A stretch of DNA of 64,000 bases. Source: Faecalibacter sp. LW9 (lineage in GTDB: Bacteria > Bacteroidota > Bacteroidia > Flavobacteriales > Weeksellaceae). The stretch lies in the NCBI RefSeq assembly GCF_034661295.1, contig NZ_CP141062.1:2418001-2482000 (forward strand), read 5' to 3'. The notes beneath the pieces were generated by a model, which saw only the letters and a program-made list of their open reading frames with translations, was not told the origin of the DNA and did no database searches. Positions 28,163 through 36,481 of the stretch are shown here, one piece after another. How positions within the stretch are numbered: position 1 is the stretch's first letter; the number at the start of each line of letters is the position of its first letter. Made by a program: the position numbers and the translations under genes.

Positions 28163-28891
28163 ATGTATACTATTTCAGAATTTGAAATTGATTCGGGTCA
28201 TTTGAATCAAGTGAGAAGGATTAATTGCTGTATTCCTGTTGACTATCGCAATCAACCGTTACCGGTTTTAATTCTTTTAGACGGAGGGAAATCAGAACAA
28301 TTATATTTTGTATTGAATCTAATTTCGGAGTTGTTGTCGACGCATCAAATTGAACCGTTTATACTTGTCGGTATAGAAAATGTAGATCGTAATTTTGATT
28401 TTACAACGCCAACACAAGAATTATCAGATTTGAAATGGGTATCAAATACAGGTAATGCTACTCAATTTAAAGGATTCATTATCGATGAGTTAATTCCGTT
28501 TGTTCAAGATCAATATATGGTTGAGCATGATTTTGGAATTATAGGTGAATCTCTTGGAGGTTTATTGGTCATCAATCTATTATTGGATCACCATACGATC
28601 CTAAAACGATTTATTTCGATCGATCCATCGTTGTGGTGGAATAAAAATGAATATTATAAAGCTTTTGTTGAGGTAGTAAAGTCAAATAAATTGAATTATA
28701 ATCAGTTATGGTTTTCTTCTTCTAAAACCAAAACAATCAAAAACTTAATTCAAAAGTTAGAAATTGAAGTGGAACAGGAAGAGATAGATGCTTCACATAT
28801 TCACTTTCATTATGATCTTCAAGCAACTCATTTTACGGTATTTAAACAATCAATACAACAGGCTTTGGTTTGGATGTATCCCAAAAAATAA
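28163..28891 (+). CDS. Alpha/beta-hydrolase esterase
   Basis: This 242-residue protein is a putative esterase of the family that includes siderophore esterases (IroE/Fes) and esterase D. The nucleophile is Ser130 in GESLGG, preceded by the strand LPVLILLDGG. The likely acid is Asp in SIDPSLWW and the likely His in LQATHFTVFKQS near the end. No signal peptide is seen, so it acts in the cytosol. It lies 8 bases after the pirin gene. A role in ester cleavage is sound; the substrate is not known. Confidence 0.82.
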   Translation: MYTISEFEIDSGHLNQVRRINCCIPVDYRNQPLPVLILLDGGKSEQLYFVLNLISELLSTHQIEPFILVGIENVDRNFDFTTPTQELSDLKWVSNTGNATQFKGFIIDELIPFVQDQYMVEHDFGIIGESLGGLLVINLLLDHHTILKRFISIDPSLWWNKNEYYKAFVEVVKSNKLNYNQLWFSSSKTKTIKNLIQKLEIEVEQEEIDASHIHFHYDLQATHFTVFKQSIQQALVWMYPKK

Positions 28892-28892
28892 G

Positions 28893-28918
28893 AAGGTATT
28901 TCTTACGAAATACCTTTT
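28893..28918. terminator. Likely terminator hairpin
   Basis: AAGGTATTTC (28893-28902) pairs with GAAATACCTT (28907-28916) around TTAC. The trailing T run is short, so termination strength is uncertain. It sits between the converging esterase and TMEM175-like genes. Confidence 0.6.
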
Positions 28919-28932
28919 GAATGGTTGATGCT

Positions 28933-29508
28933 TTAACTATTCAATGTTTTTTCAATGCGTTTATCTGGTATTGCCCACATTAGTATCACAAGAATATATG
29001 CTATAATGCTAATTTCAGGTTGAAGAAAAGCAATCCCGATTCCAATAAGGTATATAATAAGCGTTAAATTTTCTTTGCGTTGATTTTGAAGTGATTCAAT
29101 AACAATATTGGATTGCTGCTTAATTCGTAAAGCTGAATATTCAATAAGTCGAAATGAAATACTACTCATTAATAAGATAAATCCATAGACTGCTGCAGGC
29201 CTTTTGGAATGAATGTGTTCGTCTAACCATCCAGTAGCTACAGGAAGTAAGGATAACCAAAATAACAATGCTAAATTGGCTCATAATGTTCGTCCATCTA
29301 TTTTTTCAATGGCGTGGAATAAATGGTGATGATTATTCCAATAAATTCCAATAAAAATAAAACTTAATAAATAGTTTAATAGTTTAGGAATAAATGGTTT
29401 TAAGCTATTTAAATCATCTCCTAAAGGTATTTTTAATTCTAAGACCATAATGGTAAGAATAATGGCTAATACGCCATCACTAAAAGCTTCTAATCGGTTG
29501 GTTGTCAT
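28933..29508 (-). pseudogene. TMEM175-like (DUF1211) channel gene, interrupted by TGA
   Basis: The frame of 191 codons encodes a bacterial TMEM175-type protein, a family of potassium-channel-forming membrane proteins. It starts MTTNRLEAFSDGVLAII with the family mark RxxxFSDG. After DGRTL a TGA codon at 29281-29283 stops translation; the same frame continues ANLALLFWLSLLPVATGW and on to the end. Relatives have Trp at this place (L-W-A-N-L), so a TGG to TGA change is the simple explanation. About six hydrophobic segments are visible across both parts, as in the family. The truncated 75-residue product would have only two. Confidence 0.87.
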
Positions 29509-30140
29509 GTTTAAGGATATAGGTTTATTTTTTTATGTTGCACTACTACTGCTTAAATTACGCTTTAAATCATTAATATTTATGAAGGTCAATGCCATTA
29601 CAGTTTGATTTAAATAAAGTTATGCATTTTATATCAATTTAACGATTTATAACAATGATTATGAATGGTATAAGTCCTCTTGAGCGATTAATTTTTCGTA
29701 AAGAAAAGAGTGACGATCGTGGGGCGTTAGTTTGAGTTGTATATGGGTGATGAGAGGGAATAGATACGAAGTAAGGATACATTTGGAATAGTGAAAGTAC
29801 GGAGGAAGTACGGAGTTGATCGCTTTTAATAGTTCAGGCGACATCAAGGTAGCATAGAGGTAGCATAGAGGCGGCATAGAAGCGTCATAGAAATGGGAGT
29901 CTAGAGGATCAAAACCTTGAAAATAGAAGCAACATTTGCGAATTTTGTGTACCTATCAAGGCTTAACACATGGGTAAAGAATAAACCATTGTTGCTAAAT
30001 GGTATCGTGTACAATTTCAAAGGGTTGTATAAATTTACGGTAATTTTAGCAATGTACAAAGGACCTAAAAATGGATTCTATTGCCTCTTGTTTGATTTTA
30101 TTTTACCGAATAATATCATTTATTTTCCAAAGTCAAATGC
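29509..30140. other. Gene-poor stretch with short repeats
   Basis: I see no convincing gene between the TMEM175-like gene and the LysE-type gene. The part from about 29650 to 29910 is less AT-rich than its surroundings and made of short degenerate repeats, including four 11-bp units and two copies of AAGTACGGAGG. A weak open frame on the minus strand (29659-29877) is made of these repeats. A frame at 29917-30180 has a composition unlike real proteins here. Confidence 0.6.
29847..29890. repeat. 11-bp tandem repeat, four units
   Basis: The units are AGGTAGCATAG, AGGTAGCATAG, AGGCGGCATAG and AAGCGTCATAG, exactly 11 bases each. Upstream, AAGTACGGAGG and AAGTACGGAGT also occur next to each other, so the 11-base period extends beyond the main array. 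Confidence 0.8.
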
Positions 30141-30148
30141 TTACTTTT
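30141..30148 (+). promoter_or_regulatory. Candidate -7 element of the LysE-type gene
   Basis: TACTTTTG, close to these coordinates, fits TAnnTTTG and lies about 20 bases before the ATG at 30168. A matching TTG is not seen. Confidence 0.4.
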
Positions 30149-30167
30149 GCAGTAATTATACGGTTAC

Positions 30168-30806
30168 ATGCACTATTTAGAACTTATTTTAATTGGAATT
30201 TTTACAGCCATTATTGGATCTGCAATTCCTGGTCTTTTGAATATGACAGTGGTAAAAATTGGAAAACAAGAGGGTTCTAAAAGTGCGTATACCTTTATGG
30301 CGGGAACGGCAGTAACTATTTCCTTACAAGTTTATATTGCCATTTTTTTGGCGAAATTCATTAATTTTAATGCAGAAGTAACGAAAATTTTTAGAGAAGT
30401 AGGTTTAGCTGTCTTCCTATTGATTACCATTTATTTTTTATTTTTCGCTAAAAAGCAAGATCAAAAGAAGAAACAAAAAAAAGAAAAACAAATTGGAGAG
30501 GTTCAGCAGAAAAATAAGTTTATTTATGGGGTGATTCTATCCGCGATCAATGTTTTTCCCGTACCTTTTTATGTTTTCTTAAGTGCCACCTTAAAATCTT
30601 ACCATATTTCTGTTTTCAATCAGCCCAACAGTTCCGTTTTTACATTAGGTGTTGTCCTTGGTTCGATGATTATTTTTAGCTTATACTTAAAGTTTTTCAG
30701 TTCGAAAACGGAGGAGAATTCATTTATTTTAAAGCATATTAATTACGTTATTGGTGGTGTAACCAGTGTGGTTTCTTTATTAACGATTTATCAGTTGTTA
30801 AAATAA
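30168..30806 (+). CDS. LysE-family amino acid exporter
   Basis: This 212-residue membrane protein belongs to the LysE/RhtB export family, which pumps out amino acids or related small molecules. It has six hydrophobic segments: residues 5-25, 37-60, 74-92, 115-135, 155-175 and 190-210. The first helix includes SAIPGLLNMTVVKIG, matching the family's Pro-Gly-Pro-like entry motif. A strongly basic cytosolic loop (KKQDQKKKQKKEKQ) separates helices three and four. It stands alone. The substrate cannot be predicted. Confidence 0.8.
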   Translation: MHYLELILIGIFTAIIGSAIPGLLNMTVVKIGKQEGSKSAYTFMAGTAVTISLQVYIAIFLAKFINFNAEVTKIFREVGLAVFLLITIYFLFFAKKQDQKKKQKKEKQIGEVQQKNKFIYGVILSAINVFPVPFYVFLSATLKSYHISVFNQPNSSVFTLGVVLGSMIIFSLYLKFFSSKTEENSFILKHINYVIGGVTSVVSLLTIYQLLK

Positions 30807-31202
30807 TTACGGATTTATTTGTCCGTTAGAAAATCCCCAAAAGACTTTTACATCATTAGCTGTTATCAATTCGATAAAGTCTGCATTATTTTGACGAATA
30901 ATAAAGTCAAATTTGGATTTTATATGTCCAAAGGTTTATAAATCATCCTATAAAGAATAGATTTTAATACGATTATCTTTAATCATTACGTAATATTCAT
31001 AAAAATTATCGTTTTTGTTTCCTTGGAGAATAAAGTAATTTTGAGGTCATTTTTCACACGAACAATCTTCAATGGTCATATAAAGTTTTCCTTCGCATTA
31101 TAATTCATAAATACGAAAGGCTCCTACATCTCTATATTTTTTATAATCATTAGAACAGGAGAATAACGAACCCATTAAAATAAAAGAGTAGATAAGCTTC
31201 AT
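30807..31202 (-). pseudogene. Small lipoprotein gene with four in-frame stops
   Basis: One continuous frame of 131 codons can be read from an ATG at 31202 to a TAA at 30807-30809. It starts MKLIYSFILMGSLFSCSNDY, a lipoprotein signal with Cys16. The frame carries four stops: TAA at codon 35 (31098-31100), TGA at codon 52 (31047-31049), TAG at codon 85 (30948-30950) and TAA at codon 89 (30936-30938). Between them the sequence is clearly protein-like, for example EGKLYMTIEDCSCEK, YFILQGNKNDNFYEYYVMIK and FDFIIRQNNADFIELI. There is no frameshift. It lies one base after the TerB-like gene on the same strand. The intact family is unknown to me. Confidence 0.82.
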
Positions 31203-31640
31203 TTAATTTAAGTTTCGTTTCGGATGCGCATATTTTGTAAGATATTCCATGACATCATCACATTGTTTACCGTCCATTACAAAGCCTAAAACATCTTCAA
31301 TTAATTCATCTACAATTTGTGGATTAAACTCATATTTTTTGGCTAGGTTGGTACAAAAATCAATTTCATTTTGATGTATCTCTAAATCAGAAACCATTAA
31401 AACGACTAAATCGTAGAGTGCTGCCAATCGATCTGTAAATGTTTCTGGAATGGTGAAAGGGATGTCATCTGAATTAGACATAATGTAATCGATATCTTTA
31501 ATGCCAACATTATGATGTCTGGCGATTTGAGTAATAATATCGATTTCGATTTCAGATAAATTATGATCGCTTTTTCCTAATAATACGAGATGCTTAATAT
31601 GGTTTAATTTGTCGATGATTTTTAGCGTATTGTTTCTCAT
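31203..31640 (-). CDS. TerB-like domain protein
   Basis: This 145-residue cytosolic protein is made of helices and resembles the TerB/DjlA N-terminal fold (tellurite-resistance-type four-helix domain with acidic metal-binding residues). The pattern LSEIEIDIITQIARHHNV and its second half EIHQNEIDFCTNLAKKYEF look like the two family helix pairs. Its role is not established. It ends two bases before the ATG of the decayed lipoprotein gene, so the two were once an operon. Start at the ATG at 31640. Confidence 0.65.
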   Translation of the reverse strand: MRNNTLKIIDKLNHIKHLVLLGKSDHNLSEIEIDIITQIARHHNVGIKDIDYIMSNSDDIPFTIPETFTDRLAALYDLVVLMVSDLEIHQNEIDFCTNLAKKYEFNPQIVDELIEDVLGFVMDGKQCDDVMEYLTKYAHPKRNLN

Positions 31641-31691
31641 AGCAATTAAAATATGTTTAAAAATAATTATATTTAACTTAAATCATTTAAA

Positions 31692-33104
31692 ATGTCTGAA
31701 AAAGAATTTCCATATATTGATCACATCTATCATTTGCAACGTGAAAATCGTTTAGCTATCCAAAGAACAACGATCAAAGAACGCATTCAACTGTTAAAAA
31801 AATTAGAAAATGAAATTTTACTTGCTCGAGATGCAATCGTAGATGCATTACATAAAGATTTTCGAAAAAGTAAGATAGAAGCTGAATCGACAGAGCTATT
31901 TCCTGTGCTTTCTGAAATTCGCTTATTCATCAAAAATCTGAAAGATTGGTCTGCAAGTAAATCAGTATCAAATAATTTAGTTTTTTTTGGATCAAAAGCA
32001 AAAATAGTTTACGAACCAAAAGGAAATTGTTTGATCATATCCCCATGGAACTATCCCTTTCAATTGGCGGTAGTTCATTTGGTCGCATGTATTGCTGCTG
32101 GAAATACGGCTATAGTAAAACCTTCAGAATTTGCTCCTGCAACAAATCAAGTATTAAATTCCATTTTTGGAAAGGTTTTCGAATCGAATCATGTCCAATT
32201 GATTTATGGAGAAGTGGAGGAAACAACGTATTTGTTATCGAAGAAATTTGATCACATCCATTTTACAGGTTCACCTAAAGTAGGTAAAATTGTAATGGCT
32301 GCAGGTGCAAAGCATTTGGCTTCGGTTACGTTGGAGTTGGGAGGGAAATCCCCACTTATCATTGATGGTACATTGGATATAAAAACCGTTGTTTCAAAAG
32401 CAATTTGGGGAAAACTAATTAATAACGGACAAACATGCATCGCTCCAGATTATCTATTGATTAAAGAAGAATTAAAAGAAGAGTTTATTTCTACTTTTAT
32501 TCAGCATATGGAAAAGACATTTGGAAAGAATCCGATGGAAAGTCCGGATTTGGCGCGCATAATTAACCTAAGAAATTTTGATCGCATTCAATCATTGGTG
32601 GAGAATGCGATAGATGGGGGTGCTAATTGTCCTTATGGTAACGAATATGTTCGATCAGAATTATACATTAAACCTACACTTCTTACCGATATTCCTGATG
32701 ATGCTGAGATCTTGTTTGAAGAAATTTTTGGACCTGTTTTTCCAATGATTACTTATCAAAATATTCAAGAAATTACAAAATTTATTAATGATCGTGAAAA
32801 ACCTCTAGCGCTTTACATCTATTCAAAAAATCAAGAATTGATTGATTTTATCGTCCATAACACTTCCTCTGGAGCAGTATTGGTAAATGAAACTTTATTG
32901 CATATCATGCATCCCAATTTACCATTTGGTGGAGTAAATAACTCAGGGATAGGTCGTTCAACGGGACGTTTCGGGTTTGAAGATTTTTCTCATTCCAAGC
33001 CGGTATTACAAGTTAATCAATGGTTTTCACCAACAAAATTTATTAATTATCCCTATACAGGATTTACTCAAAAAATTGTAAATCTTATGATGAAGTATTT
33101 ATAG
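31692..33104 (+). CDS. NAD(P)-dependent aldehyde dehydrogenase, class 3-like
   Basis: This 470-residue enzyme oxidises aldehydes to acids and has the size and features of class 3 (ALDH3) enzymes. The catalytic residues are Glu215 in ELGGKSP and Cys249 in NNGQTCIAPDY. The cofactor part shows SPWNYPF and FTGSPKVGK. No signal peptide is present. The C-terminus ends in a hydrophobic stretch (GFTQKIVNLMMKYL), which in some family members ties the enzyme to membranes; that is only a possibility. The Rrf2-type regulator gene follows 74 bases later but has its own promoter. Confidence 0.92.
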   Translation: MSEKEFPYIDHIYHLQRENRLAIQRTTIKERIQLLKKLENEILLARDAIVDALHKDFRKSKIEAESTELFPVLSEIRLFIKNLKDWSASKSVSNNLVFFGSKAKIVYEPKGNCLIISPWNYPFQLAVVHLVACIAAGNTAIVKPSEFAPATNQVLNSIFGKVFESNHVQLIYGEVEETTYLLSKKFDHIHFTGSPKVGKIVMAAGAKHLASVTLELGGKSPLIIDGTLDIKTVVSKAIWGKLINNGQTCIAPDYLLIKEELKEEFISTFIQHMEKTFGKNPMESPDLARIINLRNFDRIQSLVENAIDGGANCPYGNEYVRSELYIKPTLLTDIPDDAEILFEEIFGPVFPMITYQNIQEITKFINDREKPLALYIYSKNQELIDFIVHNTSSGAVLVNETLLHIMHPNLPFGGVNNSGIGRSTGRFGFEDFSHSKPVLQVNQWFSPTKFINYPYTGFTQKIVNLMMKYL

Positions 33105-33126
33105 AATCGTTCTAAACACTTTTGAT

Positions 33127-33157
33127 TTGCTAAATACAAAGGCAAGAAGTATTTTTG
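33127..33157 (+). promoter_or_regulatory. Promoter of the Rrf2-family regulator
   Basis: TTG at 33127-33129, a 20-base spacer and TATTTTTG at 33150-33157 match the Bacteroidota promoter. The coding start is 21 bases further on. Confidence 0.6.
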
Positions 33158-33178
33158 TTGAACTAAAAAGAAACGAAA

Positions 33179-33586
33179 TTGCTATCAAAAAAGACGAAAT
33201 ACGGTTTAAAAGCAATGGCTTATCTTGCTCGTCAAGAAAGTAATAAGCCTGTTTTAATTGGTCAAATTTCTGATGTTGAATCGATTCCTAAAAAATTCTT
33301 AGAAGCTATCTTATTGGATCTAAAAAAAATAGGGTTTGTCAATTCAAAACAAGGAAAAGGTGGAGGATATTATTTGGCACGACCTGCAGAAGAAATCTCC
33401 TTAGCATCTTTAATTCGTGTGTTAGAAGGACCAATTGCTTTATTACCATGTGTAAGTAAAAACTACTATGAAAAATGTGATGATTGTCCAAATGAAGGTG
33501 TTTGTCAATTAAACAAAGTCATGACAGAATTAAGAGATTCAACCCTAGAGATTTTAGAAAATAAATCTTTAGCGAGTTTACGATAA
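33179..33586 (+). CDS. Rrf2-family regulator with cysteine cluster
   Basis: This 135-residue protein is an Rrf2/IscR-type regulator. The start is TTG at 33179, giving the typical opening MLSKKTKYGLKAMAYLAR; there is no ATG nearby. The winged-helix domain ends with GGYYLARPAEEISL, and the C-terminal part has four Cys residues in a cluster (LLPC, YEKC, DDC and GVC). IscR and NsrR hold an iron-sulfur cluster with three Cys in this place, so redox or iron sensing is likely by family logic. A strong promoter precedes it and a terminator follows. The targets are unknown. Confidence 0.9.
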   Translation: MLSKKTKYGLKAMAYLARQESNKPVLIGQISDVESIPKKFLEAILLDLKKIGFVNSKQGKGGGYYLARPAEEISLASLIRVLEGPIALLPCVSKNYYEKCDDCPNEGVCQLNKVMTELRDSTLEILENKSLASLR

Positions 33587-33588
33587 AA

Positions 33589-33618
33589 AAAAAGCCTGTA
33601 AGAAATTACAGGCTTTTT
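33589..33618. terminator. Bidirectional rho-independent terminator
   Basis: AAAAAGCCTGTAA and TTACAGGCTTTTT form a 13-bp stem on a GAAA tetraloop between converging genes. Confidence 0.9.
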
Positions 33619-33620
33619 GA

Positions 33621-34277
33621 TTAATAATAGGTATAGTGAAAAACCTGTGCAACTTTTAAACTGTATGCATCAGTAATTAACTCATCTATTTTCTTTAATT
33701 CCTCTGCAAGACGATTCTGATTTTTCGAATAGTTCGGCAAATTATTTAAATGTAGGTTTTGATTTTTAGTCTTAATTTTTTGCTGAATACTTTTGATAAA
33801 AAACTTTTTTTGTTTATCGACATCAATTGGATCTAATCGTGATTGATCAATCGTATTGATTTCATATATCGAATATTCCGCATATGCAATAAGCATCGAT
33901 TGCATTTGTTCGTAATATCCTACTTGTGTATCAATCAATTGATTCAAATGATTGATGGATTGATACAAAGCAATGAATTGTTTTCGATACGTTGAATAAG
34001 GATTTTCAGTATTTAATTTTTGTAGATGTTGAGCATAGATCAAATAAAATTGTAATTTTCCTTGATCTCCTATAAAATCACTCGAAAAACCTTTGGTTTT
34101 ACGTCCAATTTCATATGCTGTATCGGGATGATTCGCTTTTGTTTTTGTAAAAACATCAGGATATTTTTCTTCCATTGTTCGTGTATCCATCTGAATCTGA
34201 TCTGAATCTTGTGCAAAAGCATATGTTGTGCTTATTGTTGTGATAAAAATGGATAATATAATAATTTTGTATTTCAT
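33621..34277 (-). CDS. Secreted protein of unknown function
   Basis: I do not recognise this family. The 218-residue protein has a signal peptide (hydrophobic residues 4-20, cleavage near AFAQ) and a mature part that looks almost entirely helical and hydrophilic, rich in Gln, Lys, Asn and Tyr. There are no Cys residues and no membrane helices after the signal. It lies 37 bases downstream of the secreted endonuclease I gene on the same strand, and may be co-expressed with it. Confidence 0.7.
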   Translation of the reverse strand: MKYKIIILSIFITTISTTYAFAQDSDQIQMDTRTMEEKYPDVFTKTKANHPDTAYEIGRKTKGFSSDFIGDQGKLQFYLIYAQHLQKLNTENPYSTYRKQFIALYQSINHLNQLIDTQVGYYEQMQSMLIAYAEYSIYEINTIDQSRLDPIDVDKQKKFFIKSIQQKIKTKNQNLHLNNLPNYSKNQNRLAEELKKIDELITDAYSLKVAQVFHYTYY

Positions 34278-34314
34278 TGAAATGTAATGCTATAATGTGT
34301 TTTTTTTGAAGTGA

Positions 34315-35118
34315 TTATTTAATTTCTTTCCATCTGTTTTGGGCTTTTGGACCACCCCAAATTTTAGTGGCTAAATAAGGGTTGTCGATAAATGGATTTC
34401 GATTGCCTTGCCCAAATGTATTGGCTAAATTACCTAAATATTCGTTACGTTGCATTTCAAACTTTGAAACGGGATCTTCTGCATTCCATTTTAAAAATAA
34501 GTCGGGCATATCTTTATGATATGTATTTTTACTTTTAGCCACACGATTAGGATGTGCTTGATTGCCATAACGCAAGTACATATACATAATAATTCGTGCA
34601 ATATCACCTTTCCATTCGTTTCCAGGATACCACGCCTTTTGATCTCGTTTAGAAGCTTTTCCAGTGCCGTCAATAAATGGCAAGTTACTACGTTTCGTAT
34701 TTCGTGTTACATCTGCTGGTCTTAACATATGGGCATCTGCACCTGGTCCAGTTTGTCCTAAATTCGGTTGTCCTAAAGATTTAGGATATACATGTTCACG
34801 GCTCCATAATCCTTTCTCACCACCCGTTTTCTTTTTATCACGACTACGATGTACATCTTTTTCACGTGCTCCATCATCATAACCATAAATCATTAATACG
34901 TTTTTTGAATTTTTAGGATCAGCATCTGTGATGGCTAATGCTTTCCATAACTCTTTATAGGTCAGTTGATTTTTATGCGTAGATTTTATAAGTTGTGCTA
35001 ATTCATTTTTCAATTCATTCCCTTTCTTATTAAAATGAATTGATTTATAATATTTAGGCATCTGTGCTTGTACCAAAGCCAATGCTGAAAAACTGATAAT
35101 AAATAGTATCTTCTTCAT
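34315..35118 (-). CDS. Secreted endonuclease I family nuclease
   Basis: This 267-residue protein belongs to the endonuclease I (EndA/NucM) family of secreted nucleases that cut DNA without sequence preference. It has a signal peptide (MKKILFIISFSALALVQAQ). The His-containing catalytic region is WSREHVYPKSLG, followed by GADAHMLRPADVTRN, NLPFIDG and WYPGNEWKGDIARI, all family motifs. The protein ends soon after the catalytic domain and lacks a sorting tail, so it is probably periplasmic or simply released. A paralogue with a type IX tail lies at 39073-40173. It is divergent from tilS. Confidence 0.9.
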   Translation of the reverse strand: MKKILFIISFSALALVQAQMPKYYKSIHFNKKGNELKNELAQLIKSTHKNQLTYKELWKALAITDADPKNSKNVLMIYGYDDGAREKDVHRSRDKKKTGGEKGLWSREHVYPKSLGQPNLGQTGPGADAHMLRPADVTRNTKRSNLPFIDGTGKASKRDQKAWYPGNEWKGDIARIIMYMYLRYGNQAHPNRVAKSKNTYHKDMPDLFLKWNAEDPVSKFEMQRNEYLGNLANTFGQGNRNPFIDNPYLATKIWGGPKAQNRWKEIK

Positions 35119-35141
35119 TAATATCCCTTATTTTTGAGGGG

Positions 35142-35149
35142 CAAATATA
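35142..35149 (-). promoter_or_regulatory. Candidate -7 element of the endonuclease gene
   Basis: On the minus strand TATATTTG matches TAnnTTTG and lies 23 bases before the ATG at 35118. No TTG is evident at -33. Confidence 0.45.
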
Positions 35150-35173
35150 ATTGGATAATACGGAATATAGCAG

Positions 35174-36481
35174 ATGAGAATGAGTGTGAAAAGTGAATTT
35201 CAACGTATCTTATTGAATCATAACACAAAAGGTTTTAAATACCTTTTAGCCATTAGTGGAGGTGTAGATAGCATGGTTCTATTGGATTTATTTCGTCATT
35301 CCGTTTCGTCATTTCAAGTGGCACATTGTAATTTTCAGTTGAGGGAAAATGATTCCATTCAAGATCAACTGATGGTGCAACAGTATTGTGGCAGACATCA
35401 AATTCCATTTCATACCATTAATTTTGATGTAGAAGCCTTTAAAGCGACTGGAAATTATTCAACTGAAATGGCGTGTCGTTTGTTGAGGTATCGTTGGTTT
35501 GACGAAATCATGCAAGTCAATCACTTGGATTATCTTGTGACTGCTCATCATTTAGACGATAATATTGAAACCTTTTTGATTAATTTATCGCGTGGAACGG
35601 GAGTAAGTGGACTACGTGGCATGAAAATATTATCCCATCAAAATATATTTCGTCCTTTACTTAATTTTACAAAAGAATGTCTATTGACCTATGCATATGA
35701 AAATAGCATTCATTGGAGGGAAGATAGCAGCAATGGCACTGATGATTATACACGCAATAAAATTCGACACCATATTACGCCGTTATTACGTGAGCTACAT
35801 CCTCAATTTGATTCCAATTTTAAACATACTTTAAATATTTTATCCGATACAGAGGATTTTATTTTGAATCAAATTCAAAGTATTCGAAATAATTTGATTC
35901 CTCATGATTTTAACTGTAAGATTAAAATTTCTGCTTTAGACCAGTTAAAACCTAAAGACTTTATACAGTTTTATTTGTTTGATTATTATGGGTTTAAGGA
36001 TGTTGATTTAATTAATCAGTTAAAGCAATCGGATAATAGTAGTGAGTTAAGATCAAAAACGCATCGATTAATAAAAGAGAGAGAATATCTGATTTTGACT
36101 CAGCTTTCGGAAATCGATTCAGATGAAATTATCATAGAACAAGAAGAAGTAAAAATCAATTCACTAAATTTGAAGTTTGTTTGTTCAAATGGACGATTGG
36201 ATAATGCTTCTGAAATTTTGGATGGTGATCAAATTCAATATCCATTAAGATTGCGTAAAGCAAAAGAAGGGGATTTCTTCTATCCATTAGGAATGAACGG
36301 TAAACGTAAACTAATCAGTAAATTTTTTAAAGATTTAAAGTTTTCAAAAATTGAAAAAGAAGATGCGTGGTTGTTAGTCGATAATCAAGACCAAATTCTT
36401 TGGGTTGTGAATCATCGAATAGATCATCGTTTTCGAATAAAAGAACATAGTATGAACTTTTTAAATATTATTGTATGTTAA
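35174..36481 (+). CDS. tilS: tRNA(Ile)-lysidine synthase
   Basis: TilS attaches lysine to C34 of tRNA-Ile(CAU) using ATP, so that it reads AUA codons. The 435-residue protein has the PP-loop SGGVDS at residues 28-33, then LVTAHHLDDNIETFL and LSRGTGVSGLRGM, all typical of the N-terminal catalytic domain; the C-terminal TilS domain (YPLRLRKAKEGDFFYPLGM, KLISKFFKDLK) is complete. The ATG at 35174 gives MRMSVK; a second Met lies two codons later. Its last seven bases overlap the start of the DsbD-like gene, so the two are translated in a coupled way. Confidence 0.95.
   Translation: MRMSVKSEFQRILLNHNTKGFKYLLAISGGVDSMVLLDLFRHSVSSFQVAHCNFQLRENDSIQDQLMVQQYCGRHQIPFHTINFDVEAFKATGNYSTEMACRLLRYRWFDEIMQVNHLDYLVTAHHLDDNIETFLINLSRGTGVSGLRGMKILSHQNIFRPLLNFTKECLLTYAYENSIHWREDSSNGTDDYTRNKIRHHITPLLRELHPQFDSNFKHTLNILSDTEDFILNQIQSIRNNLIPHDFNCKIKISALDQLKPKDFIQFYLFDYYGFKDVDLINQLKQSDNSSELRSKTHRLIKEREYLILTQLSEIDSDEIIIEQEEVKINSLNLKFVCSNGRLDNASEILDGDQIQYPLRLRKAKEGDFFYPLGMNGKRKLISKFFKDLKFSKIEKEDAWLLVDNQDQILWVVNHRIDHRFRIKEHSMNFLNIIVC

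Noticed and set aside
29659-29877. A 72-codon minus-strand open frame over the 11-bp repeats
   Set aside because: The frame follows the repeat units, has no promoter or recognisable motif, and the repeat period is not a multiple of three. I treat it as a by-product of the repeats.
29917-30180. An 87-codon open frame starting at TTG, overlapping the LysE-type start
   Set aside because: The composition (many Asn, Tyr, Phe and Ile in AT-rich sequence), the TTG start and the overlap with a real gene make it unlikely. It may cover the LysE-type promoter.
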